DNA from: CAZSNT01 sp964607765
GTDB lineage: Bacteria > Verrucomicrobiota > Lentisphaeria > Oligosphaerales > JABHEG01
Direction of reading: 5' to 3'
Assembly: GCA_964607765.1 (NCBI GenBank)
Contig: CAZSNT010000091.1
Span: 1-40,458 of the forward strand
Length of the DNA stretch: 40,458 bases
The position numbers were made by a program, and so were the translations under genes. This document shows positions 7,763 to 14,796 of the stretch, piece after piece (positions within the stretch are counted from its first letter, which is position 1; each line of letters opens with the position of its first letter). A model generated the notes under the pieces. It was not told where the DNA came from. It searched no databases and was given only the letters and a program-made list of their open reading frames with translations.

Positions 7763-8061
7763 CGCGCCAGGCGCTCGTCCTCAAGCAGGCGCAGCAGCGG
7801 CGGCACAACCGTCGCGTCGCGGACCTCCCCAAGCTCTTCGGCCGCCCGTGCCCGGACCTTCTCGGACGGGTCAGCCAGCATCTGCACGAGTCGCGGCACG
7901 GCGTCGTCAGCCTTGCCCTGTCGCAACAGGAAGACCAGGCCGCGCGGCGACATCGCGCGTACGTCTTCGTGCGGGTCGTCCATCAACGCGACGAGCGCGG
8001 CCTTCGCTTCGGGTCGCAAGCTGGTCACTCCTGCTGCACTACACGACTGCAACCGAGCCAA
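7675..8061 (-). pseudogene. HEAT-repeat protein fragment, probably a decayed gene
   Basis: The minus-strand frame encodes about 85 residues of clear HEAT-repeat sequence (ALMDDPHEDVRAMSPRGLVFLL, then MLADPSEKVRARAAEELGEV and VVPPLLRLLEDERLA). The last 28 codons run antisense through the end of the DinB-like gene (QSQPLTSM...), with none of the repeat pattern, which suggests the original 3' end was lost. The only obvious upstream start is a weak TTG at 8061; GTG 8025 (VTSLRPEAK) is possible, but its AGGAG lies too close. HEAT proteins are normally longer. It follows the phosphofructokinase gene by 49 bp. A short functional protein cannot be excluded. Confidence 0.5.
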
Positions 8062-8110
8062 ACTGCTGCCCGCCCCACGCCATGCCGGTCGGGCCTTGCC
8101 ATGGCGCTCG

Positions 8111-9406
8111 TCACACGGCTCCGGCGCGCAGCCTCACAGGGACGTAAGTCGGACACTTCGTGGCGACGAAACGGGTTTGCAGACGCGCAAAACGCTGGCG
8201 CCCGTTCGCCAAAGGCACGGGTGGCCAGTCCTCCCCAATCAGGGGTAGGGCATAGCGCACGAAATCGTCGGTCACATCCAGTTCGTCCGGCGTCATCCAG
8301 CTCCGCGGGATCTGGCGTGCGGAGTTCGCAACCGCCTTCAGGTGCACCTTGTCGTAACGCGCCTGGTACGACGGGCCGTCGGCCCGCAGAATAGTGGCCA
8401 TCCAGCCGCTGCCGTGTTCCATGGCGACAGTGACGGCGTGGCGTCCCACCTCGTACGCCTCCTGCTGGTCCACGGTCGAGGCGAGGATCGAGACGCCGCG
8501 CTGCAGCACGCCGGGCACCTGCCAGGTCGCCTGGCCTCTCGCGGCCAGTCCGTGGTCGTTCAGGTAATTGGCGACAACTTGGGCCACGACCGTCTTGCTG
8601 GCCCCATACTCGATGTGCCCGAAACCGTCGTGCGCTTCGCCCAGCCCCCCCACATCGAACCCTTCGCTGACCACCACAATGCAGCGCCCCGACTCACGCA
8701 GCTGGCGATTCACCTGCTCGTGCAGCGACGCCAAGGTGTGACTCGACTCCGCCAGGTAGATCTGCAGCGGAAAACGGCGCTCCGGATCGGCGAGCCGTGC
8801 CGCGGCAGGAATGAACCCGGACGTGCGCCCCATCGCCTGCAGCACGCACACACACTCGGACGGCGATGTGCCGCGGTTCTCCTCGTTGCAGTTCTGTACG
8901 ATGAAACTCCAGTACCGGGCCGCGCTGCCGTAGCCCGGCGTGTGGTCGAGGAGCTTGAATTCCGGGTCACCGACGTCGTTGTCGATCGTCTTCGGCACGC
9001 CCACCGCGACCAGGTCCAGGCCGCGCTCCCGGGCCATCCGGGCCACTTTGTCGGCCGTGTCCATCGAGTCGTTGCCGCCGATGTAAAAGAAGTAGCCGAT
9101 GCCATGCGCTTGCAGTATCTCGAGCATCCGTTCGAAGTCCTCTTCCTGCCCCGCTGCCAGCTTGTAGCGGCAGGTCCCGATCGCCCCGGCGGCGGGAGTC
9201 GTACGCAACAGGGAGATTTCTTCGGGATCCTGCGCGTACAAATCGATCAGCTGCTCCAGCAGGACCCCCTCAATGCCGTGCCACGCCGCGTAGAGCCCGT
9301 CGATGCGGTCCGGGAAGGACCGGCACGCGTCGACAACCCCCTGCAGCGAAGCATTGATTACAGGCGACGGCCCGCCCGACTGCGCAACCAGAGCTTTCAC
9401 CTTCAA
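8111..9406 (-). CDS. pfp: 6-phosphofructokinase, probably pyrophosphate-dependent
   Basis: A 431-aa glycolytic enzyme interconverting fructose 6-phosphate and fructose 1,6-bisphosphate. Family motifs are GGPSPVIN (11-18), GGNDSMDT (110-117), PKTIDND (138-144) and MGRTSGF (192-198). In ATP-dependent enzymes the equivalent sites read GGDGS and PGTIDND. The Asp (113) and Lys (139) found here are the accepted marks of PPi-dependent, reversible enzymes. No signal peptide; cytoplasmic. The start is TTG at 9406, chosen because GGGAG sits 8 nt upstream; GTG at 9400 would shorten it by two codons with poorer spacing. It is transcribed alone or with the HEAT remnant. Confidence 0.92.
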   Translation of the reverse strand: MKVKALVAQSGGPSPVINASLQGVVDACRSFPDRIDGLYAAWHGIEGVLLEQLIDLYAQDPEEISLLRTTPAAGAIGTCRYKLAAGQEEDFERMLEILQAHGIGYFFYIGGNDSMDTADKVARMARERGLDLVAVGVPKTIDNDVGDPEFKLLDHTPGYGSAARYWSFIVQNCNEENRGTSPSECVCVLQAMGRTSGFIPAAARLADPERRFPLQIYLAESSHTLASLHEQVNRQLRESGRCIVVVSEGFDVGGLGEAHDGFGHIEYGASKTVVAQVVANYLNDHGLAARGQATWQVPGVLQRGVSILASTVDQQEAYEVGRHAVTVAMEHGSGWMATILRADGPSYQARYDKVHLKAVANSARQIPRSWMTPDELDVTDDFVRYALPLIGEDWPPVPLANGRQRFARLQTRFVATKCPTYVPVRLRAGAV

Positions 9407-9772
9407 TTCAACTGCTCCCTTCCGTGGACTGGCGCCCGGGCAGGCGATCCTGCCGGCCCAGTCATTGGTCAGCGGTCACTCCTGGCGGCTGATGCCAGAG
9501 TGACTTCCAGTATGCCCGGTCCAGGGCGTAGACGTCTGCACCGATCAGCGTGAAGACTGTGAATATGGCTACGGCTCGCGGCATCTCGGAAGCACTCGCA
9601 TCAACTGGTATATCGTGTTGCGCAATCTATCCCGACCCCTCCGGGAAGGCCAGAAGCCCAACCGCGACAACCCACCGTGGCGCGACGCTCGACGGGGCGG
9701 ACCCCTCAAGCAGGATGGCCGGAAAACGCAGGGATGCGATGCCCGGGAGGCCCGCTGCCCGACATCCGTTTC
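9407..9772. other. Intergenic stretch without recognisable gene
   Basis: Divergent spacer between phosphofructokinase (minus) and the putative lipoprotein (plus). Open frames exist on both strands but lack ribosome-binding sites and family resemblance. The only signal I can support is the promoter at its right edge. Confidence 0.5.
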
Positions 9773-9800
9773 TTGCATCCTCGATTTCGAGTGCTATTCT
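9773..9800 (+). promoter_or_regulatory. Candidate promoter of the putative lipoprotein gene
   Basis: TTGCAT (9773-9778) and TATTCT (9795-9800) are 16 bp apart. The spacer contains a 12-bp palindrome, CTCGATTTCGAG (9780-9791), a possible operator. The predicted start of transcription falls within a few bases of the ATG at 9811, so the message would be almost leaderless. Confidence 0.45.
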
Positions 9801-9810
9801 CTGCGGCTGA

Positions 9811-10956
9811 ATGAGATATCACATCACAATGACATGGGCTCTGCTCGGGCTGGTCGCCGCGGGATGCGCTATCCATGCCGCGCCCGCGACGACACACCGC
9901 GCCACAGCGGACGACGGCACCAAGTTGCTGGCAACTCTCGTGTACACGGGCAAGGCAGCGATTCTGGAAGGCACGGTCACATTCACGATAGCGGAGGGCG
10001 CGTTCAGCGACGTCGCCAAGTCGCTGCCATACGGCATCCGACACCCGAAAGCGGCCGAACACGTTAACGCCTACCGTGGTCAACGTGTCATCCGGCTCGC
10101 AGCCGACGCCCAAGGCAGCCAGTTCCCGCACTATTACGCGGAAACGTACCTGGACGCGGCGACGGAGGCCCCCATCCGCGCCGTACGCTGGAAACGTGAG
10201 TTTCCTGACACGGTCTTCGATTTCATCGCGCCGGGGAGCGTCGTCCTCAGCAAGGCCGGACTCAGGAAGCCGTCGCGCGGGGCGCGTTTGCTGAGCATGT
10301 TCTCCCGCAAGAAGCCGGCCGGCCCCGAGGTGGACGCCGTTTCTTTCGCCGAGCCGATACGCGTAGGCAACACCATCACGGACTTTCTCACGACCTTCCA
10401 CCGCGCACCGGTGGCGTTTGCCAGGAATGTCGGCAGCAAGGCGGTCCGCGTTTTCGGGATCAAGAAGCGAATGACGTCGATCTACTGTGCGACATTCACC
10501 CCACAGGGCGACCGGGAAGTGATTGAGCTTGCCATCAATGGGGAGCCGACACGGCGCGAAGCACAGCGCTTTGCGTGGGAGCTCTCTTACGTGTACCCTC
10601 TCCGGATCGCCGCTGGCACATCGGTGGAATCGGTCCGGGCGAAGTATCTGCCCGAACGCTCGAACGAGGACGTACGAGTTCTGCTGCACGAGCTGACCGG
10701 CAAGGAACTGGCGGCATGCGTCGGCGACGTTGTCCCCCTCCCGGTTTCTCCGGCCGTGCACACGCGTGTGTTCGGGCGATCAACCGATGACGGATTCGCA
10801 GGCCCCTATGGCGTGTCGGAAGCCGGCCTGGCCTGGTTTGACGCCGGGACGGGCTGGCCGCTGCGGATCAAGGGCGGCGTCTATGGTTTCACCGGCGAAG
10901 TTGCGCTGACAAAGGTCGCCGGCGAGTACAGCAAGCAGCTCGGGCTCGAGGACTGA
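9811..10956 (+). CDS. Putative lipoprotein, DUF3108-like
   Basis: A 381-aa exported protein of unknown function. The N-terminus MRYHITMTWALLGLVAAGC has a short hydrophobic core and a lipobox-like AAGC at residues 16-19, suggesting a lipid-anchored periplasmic protein. The body is beta-rich. The first half (LLATLVYTGKAAILEGTVTF, then ETYLDAATEAPIRAVRW) recalls DUF3108, in which a substrate-like beta sheet is followed by a D-x-x-T segment (here ITDFLTTFHRAP); I hold this weakly. No catalytic motif is evident. Start ATG 9811 keeps the charged N-region; ATG 9829 would leave almost none. No ribosome-binding site is visible, in line with a leaderless message. Confidence 0.6.
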   Translation: MRYHITMTWALLGLVAAGCAIHAAPATTHRATADDGTKLLATLVYTGKAAILEGTVTFTIAEGAFSDVAKSLPYGIRHPKAAEHVNAYRGQRVIRLAADAQGSQFPHYYAETYLDAATEAPIRAVRWKREFPDTVFDFIAPGSVVLSKAGLRKPSRGARLLSMFSRKKPAGPEVDAVSFAEPIRVGNTITDFLTTFHRAPVAFARNVGSKAVRVFGIKKRMTSIYCATFTPQGDREVIELAINGEPTRREAQRFAWELSYVYPLRIAAGTSVESVRAKYLPERSNEDVRVLLHELTGKELAACVGDVVPLPVSPAVHTRVFGRSTDDGFAGPYGVSEAGLAWFDAGTGWPLRIKGGVYGFTGEVALTKVAGEYSKQLGLED

Positions 10957-11133
10957 CCGCCGCCACTTCCCCCACGCAGCCGCGGAGTGAGCCACTTCCG
11001 GAGAACTCGCCGACACGTGATCTGCGGGCAGCCTTCGACTTCTGCGAGCATGGCACTATCTTGGGCGTTTGACGGTAACAGCGGCAAAGCTGCAGGCCGC
11101 GAGCAACACATGCCAAAAGAGGAGACCGAGACG

Positions 11134-11853
11134 ATGAAGAGAGTGCTTTACGCCCTGACCGCGGCGGCAACGCTGGGCGCCCTGCCCACGACCTTGGCCC
11201 AGGACGCCGAGGCGGCGATCGAACCGACCGAGACAATCGTGCTGTTCAACGGCAAAGACTTGGCGGGCTGGGAGTTTTGCCTGCGCAAGAAGGGCGGCAA
11301 GGACGTCGATCCCGCCACCGTGTTCAAGGTCGAGGACGGTGTGATCAAGTGCGCCGGCACGCCGCCGGGCTACATGCGCACCAAGAAGGCCTACACGAAC
11401 TACAAGCTCACCGTTGAGTGGAAGTTCACCAAGAAGGGCAACAGCGGCATCCTCGTGCACACGATCGGTAAAGACAACGTCTGGCCGAAGAGCCTGGAGT
11501 GCCAGGGCATGGTCGGCAACCAAGGCGACTTCTTCGTGATCGGCGGCTTCAAGTGCAACGAGCACACGGCCGCAACCGAAAAGGCCATCCAGGCTGCAGG
11601 CGATGACAAGAAGAAGCTCAGCCGTGCCAAGCGCAACCGCCGTGTGCTGAAGCGGGGGCCGAGCAACGAGAAGCCGCTCAACGAGTGGAACGTCTACGAG
11701 ATCGTCTGCAAAGGCGATGTGGTCCAGCCCTGGGTCAACGGCAAGATGATGAACGAAGCGACCGGGTGCAGCTGGACGAGCGGCAAGATCTGCCTGCAGA
11801 GCGAGAGCGCTGTCTGGGAGTGCCGTAAGATCACGGTCGAGCCGCTCAAGTAG
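11134..11853 (+). CDS. Secreted 3-keto-disaccharide hydrolase family protein (DUF1080)
   Basis: A 239-aa concanavalin-like jelly roll of the PF06439 family, whose characterised members cleave 3-keto-glycosides. A signal peptide covers residues 1-22 (cut after TTLA). Family landmarks are LFNGKDLAGW (37-46), KKGNSGILVHT in the middle, and PLNEWNVYEIVCKGD near the C-terminus with WVNGK. Start ATG 11134 has AGAGGAG about 9 nt upstream; the frame is open to 10987 without a signal peptide or ribosome site there. It stands alone, 177 bp after the putative lipoprotein gene. A lysine/arginine-rich insert (DDKKKLSRAKRNRRVLKRG) is unusual and may be a surface loop. The exact substrate is unknown. Confidence 0.88.
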   Translation: MKRVLYALTAAATLGALPTTLAQDAEAAIEPTETIVLFNGKDLAGWEFCLRKKGGKDVDPATVFKVEDGVIKCAGTPPGYMRTKKAYTNYKLTVEWKFTKKGNSGILVHTIGKDNVWPKSLECQGMVGNQGDFFVIGGFKCNEHTAATEKAIQAAGDDKKKLSRAKRNRRVLKRGPSNEKPLNEWNVYEIVCKGDVVQPWVNGKMMNEATGCSWTSGKICLQSESAVWECRKITVEPLK

Positions 11854-11946
11854 CGGCCTGAACACCCTTCGGCGGGGCCAGCCGGAAGATGGGCGAGAGG
11901 CGCGTCAGCTGCAGACGGCACCGTGGCTGGGTGGCTAGTCCACTAT

Positions 11947-12030
11947 CGTAGCCCGGGTCTCCTGAGACGGGACGGCTGGTTCACGGGCACGATACTGTTC
12001 AGGGCAGAACACCCGGAGGCCCGGGCTACG
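11947..12030. repeat. Second pair of family A hairpin repeats
   Basis: CGTAGCCCGGGTCTCCTGAG (from 11947) and GGAGGCCCGGGCTACG (12015-12030) are inverted, diverged copies of the element seen at 126-198. They sit between the convergent 3' ends of the DUF1080 gene (ends 11853) and the SLC13-type permease gene (ends 12044). The rest of 11854-12043 holds nothing recognisable. Confidence 0.65.
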
Positions 12031-12043
12031 GGATTCCGGTCGC

Positions 12044-13582
12044 TCAATGCGCCTGCGATTCGCCGTCACGGCGGATAGTCTTCGGTGCTCTCTCCGCGTC
12101 CGGCGCGGGGGCCGGGTGCTCGTGCAGAACCTGTTGCGTATCGGGCCAGGCGCCCCAGCCGTCGTGCGGGTGCAGCGGCCGTGGCGGCATGTGTCCGGCC
12201 ATGAGCGCCAATCCGGCCCAGGCGACCACGCATGTCACCAGGCCGACGACCGTCCCTACCCTCAGCCACTGCATGAAGTCGATGCTGCGACGGTGCCGCT
12301 TCTCCAACACGCCGGCCGCTATGATGTTGGCCGCGGAGCCGATGACCGTCACGTTCCCGCCCAGGCACGCGCCGAAGAGCAGCGCCCACCACAGCGGCGT
12401 GGCCTGCAGTTCCCGGACCACGGGCACGAACGCGGCCACAAACACAACGTTGTCAACGAATGCCGACCCGATTGCGGACACCGCAAGTATCACCGGCAGC
12501 AGCAGTGCCGGGTTGTCGCCGAAGGAGCTGGCGAAATCGTGGGCAATCCGCGACGCCACGCCCGTGTGTTCCAGAGCGCCGGCTTTCGCGAACAACATCA
12601 TGAAGAACAGTAGTTCCCACCAGTCTACTTCCTCTTCGATGTAGTGCTTCGCACGTTCGTGCCGCCACACCATGAGCACGCCCGCGATAGCCAGCGGCGC
12701 GGTCATCAGCAGCGTGTTCTGCTCCAGCCCGAGAAGCGTCTCGATCCGGTGGTGCAGCGCGATCGCGCCGACTGTGACGCAGAAGATGATCAGCCCACGC
12801 CGGTACGGCACACGCACCAACGGGCCAAGGTCCAACTTCTGCTGACGCCGTTCCTCGAGCCGTTCCGACAGCTGGCGTATGTCGCGCCGGAACCACAGCA
12901 GCAGCACACCGGTTGCCGCGATCAAGCACGCGATCATGACCGGCGACGCCCACACGATGAAGTCCTCGAAGGTGAAACCGGCCCGGTGACTGATCAGCAA
13001 TCCGACAGGATTCCCGACCATCGTTCCCGCCGAGCCAATATTCGTCGCCATGACCGCCATGATCAGGAACGGTGTGGCAGGCACGCGCAGCGTGTCACAG
13101 ACCTGGAACACGAGTGCGCAGACGAAGACGATGGAGGTCACTTCGTCCACGGCACAGGCGAGCAGCGCCGACAGAAGCATCACGGTCAGCGTGAAAGCGA
13201 TGCCGGTCATGCGCTTCATGCCGACAATGAGCTGGATGATCCACGAGAAGAAGCCCAGTTCCTTGAGGACGCCGACCGTCACCATCATGCCGACCAGGAA
13301 CAAGATGATGGGCAGTTCGCAGGACTCCACGAACCGGTCCAACGTCAACACGTCGCAAGCAAACAACGCCGCAATGCCCAGAAACGCCACGGCCAGCCGA
13401 AACTCCCAGAACAGCAGTGTTGCCAGCACGGTCATGGTGAACACGGTGACCGCGAGCGTCTGCGGCCCCGTGTAGTCGAAGACGTGGACGAGTTCGGCCG
13501 TGGCAGCGCTGAGAACGAGCACCAGGAACGTCCTGAGCAACATCTGTTTACGCGTCAGGCCTTCATGTCGAGCAGGGGGCAT
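12044..13582 (-). CDS. SLC13/ArsB/NhaD-superfamily membrane transporter
   Basis: A 512-aa ion-transporter-type permease with about 11-12 hydrophobic segments. Family signatures include the re-entrant CAVDEVTSIVFVCALVF region and MAVMATNIGSAGTMVGNPVGLLI, matching the SxxDNxx and NxG-type turns of ArsB, NhaD and P-protein transporters. A second equivalent turn, FVDNVVFVAAFVPVV, lies in the C-terminal half with ACLGGNVTVIGSAANIIAAG. Such proteins move Na+/H+, arsenite or dicarboxylates; the sequence does not decide which. ATG 13582 follows the stop of the EIIA-CBS gene by 6 bp, with GGGAG inside that gene. The pairing suggests direct control of transport by the upstream protein. Confidence 0.88.
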   Translation of the reverse strand: MPPARHEGLTRKQMLLRTFLVLVLSAATAELVHVFDYTGPQTLAVTVFTMTVLATLLFWEFRLAVAFLGIAALFACDVLTLDRFVESCELPIILFLVGMMVTVGVLKELGFFSWIIQLIVGMKRMTGIAFTLTVMLLSALLACAVDEVTSIVFVCALVFQVCDTLRVPATPFLIMAVMATNIGSAGTMVGNPVGLLISHRAGFTFEDFIVWASPVMIACLIAATGVLLLWFRRDIRQLSERLEERRQQKLDLGPLVRVPYRRGLIIFCVTVGAIALHHRIETLLGLEQNTLLMTAPLAIAGVLMVWRHERAKHYIEEEVDWWELLFFMMLFAKAGALEHTGVASRIAHDFASSFGDNPALLLPVILAVSAIGSAFVDNVVFVAAFVPVVRELQATPLWWALLFGACLGGNVTVIGSAANIIAAGVLEKRHRRSIDFMQWLRVGTVVGLVTCVVAWAGLALMAGHMPPRPLHPHDGWGAWPDTQQVLHEHPAPAPDAERAPKTIRRDGESQAH

Positions 13583-13588
13583 GCGAGG

Positions 13589-14515
13589 CTACTCCCGCAG
13601 AACCTTGGTGATAAAATCCTGGATGGCGATCACACCGACGAGCTTCTCGTCGCGCACCACGAGCACCTGCCGCACGCCGCGTTTGCACATGCCCTTGGCC
13701 ACCTCGATCGCCGGCGATTCCTCGGACACCGTGACGTAATCATCGCTCATGATATCCGCCAGCCACGTCTTCTCTTCGTTGCGCAGCATCTCGGCGAACG
13801 GCTCGAAATTGATGATGGGCGACAGATCCTCCATCCAGAGGATGTAGTCGGGAAGACAGACTTTGAGGAGTGCGTCTGCGGTCACCAGCCCTGCGAGTGC
13901 GCCGTCTTCCTCCACCACGGGCAGATCGGCCAGCTGATGCTTGACGAACAGGTCGATGGCCGTTTCGCAGGTGTCGTCGGAGCGCACACTGATGAATTCG
14001 CGGCGCATGATGTCTCCCGCGCACACGTGGTCAGGTAAGATCAGGCCGCCGCGGTCGAAGAAGTGCCAGACTTTGTCAGCGGTGTCGAGAGCGGCGACTT
14101 TCTCGGATGTGTCCGGCGCGTGGAGCATGCCGGCCAGGGAGCTGACAACCTGCAGATACGCCCCGGGCGAATCGTGGGGGGCCAGGATCAACACGACGAG
14201 CTTGACCAAGCCGCCCGGCTCATCACTGAACCGGATGCCTTTGGGGGATGTGGCAACCGCAACCACGAGCCGTTGCAGCCCGCGAATGCGGCCGTGCGGG
14301 ATCGCGATCCCCGGCGCGATGACGCTGGGCATCTCCTCCTCGCGCTCCTTGACCAGCCTGACGGCGTTCGCCACTTCCCCGTGGCCCAAGGCGGGCCCGA
14401 GCGCGTGCACCATCTGCTCGATCAGCTCATCACGGTCGGTGAGAGCGGTGCCGCAAAGCACCTGATACGACGTGAACAGCGAAGAAAAACGCGCGCCATT
14501 CGTCGACTCGGCCAT
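13589..14515 (-). CDS. PTS EIIA-like domain fused to a CBS-domain pair
   Basis: A 308-aa cytoplasmic regulator. Residues 10-155 resemble the fructose/nitrogen-type PTS EIIA fold, with the phospho-acceptor histidine in IAPGIAIPHGR (His74). Residues 164-308 contain two CBS motifs (about 164-225 and 252-308), which usually bind adenine nucleotides. No HPr, EI or sugar EIIB/EIIC genes lie nearby, so this is probably a sensor and not part of a sugar phosphorylation relay. It is co-transcribed with the SLC13-type transporter, so it may gate that permease according to phosphorylation and energy state; this is inference. The start is ATG 14515 with a weak AAGGGG upstream. Confidence 0.88.
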   Translation of the reverse strand: MAESTNGARFSSLFTSYQVLCGTALTDRDELIEQMVHALGPALGHGEVANAVRLVKEREEEMPSVIAPGIAIPHGRIRGLQRLVVAVATSPKGIRFSDEPGGLVKLVVLILAPHDSPGAYLQVVSSLAGMLHAPDTSEKVAALDTADKVWHFFDRGGLILPDHVCAGDIMRREFISVRSDDTCETAIDLFVKHQLADLPVVEEDGALAGLVTADALLKVCLPDYILWMEDLSPIINFEPFAEMLRNEEKTWLADIMSDDYVTVSEESPAIEVAKGMCKRGVRQVLVVRDEKLVGVIAIQDFITKVLRE

Positions 14516-14796
14516 GCTGCTGCTAAGCCCCTTCTGTTCTCTGTCACACTCGGACAGCGAAACGTAACCGTCCTACCGGTCGCGATCAAGGTGTGGCTTG
14601 TGGCTTGATTTGACGCCATTCTCCCGTGGCCGGACGCGGTTTCCTGCACGACACGGCCGCACGAAACCGGGGTTGCTGAGCGGGCGCATGTCCCCGTCCG
14701 GCGGCTGGCGGCGTATGCATTGGGTAGTGGATCACGTCCGGAGGTCCGGTCGCCGGCCGGCCCGGAAACAACCCAGAGAAGAAGGGAGTTCAGATC
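14516..14796. other. Divergent intergenic region before the TonB receptor
   Basis: 281 bp without a gene. GC-rich palindromic stretches occur, but I cannot match a cobalamin, TPP, molybdenum or other known riboswitch core and I see no clear Fur box. The promoter of the EIIA-CBS gene probably lies in its left part. Confidence 0.4.
14561..14589 (-). promoter_or_regulatory. Weak candidate promoter of the EIIA-CBS/SLC13 operon
   Basis: Minus-strand TTGATC (14589-14584) and TACGTT (14566-14561) are 17 bp apart, about 45 bp before the ATG. The -10 match is poor (3/6). Confidence 0.3.

Noticed and set aside
14516..14796. Riboswitch upstream of the TonB receptor
   Set aside because: I looked for cobalamin, TPP and other known cores and could not find their conserved segments; GC-rich palindromes alone are not enough.
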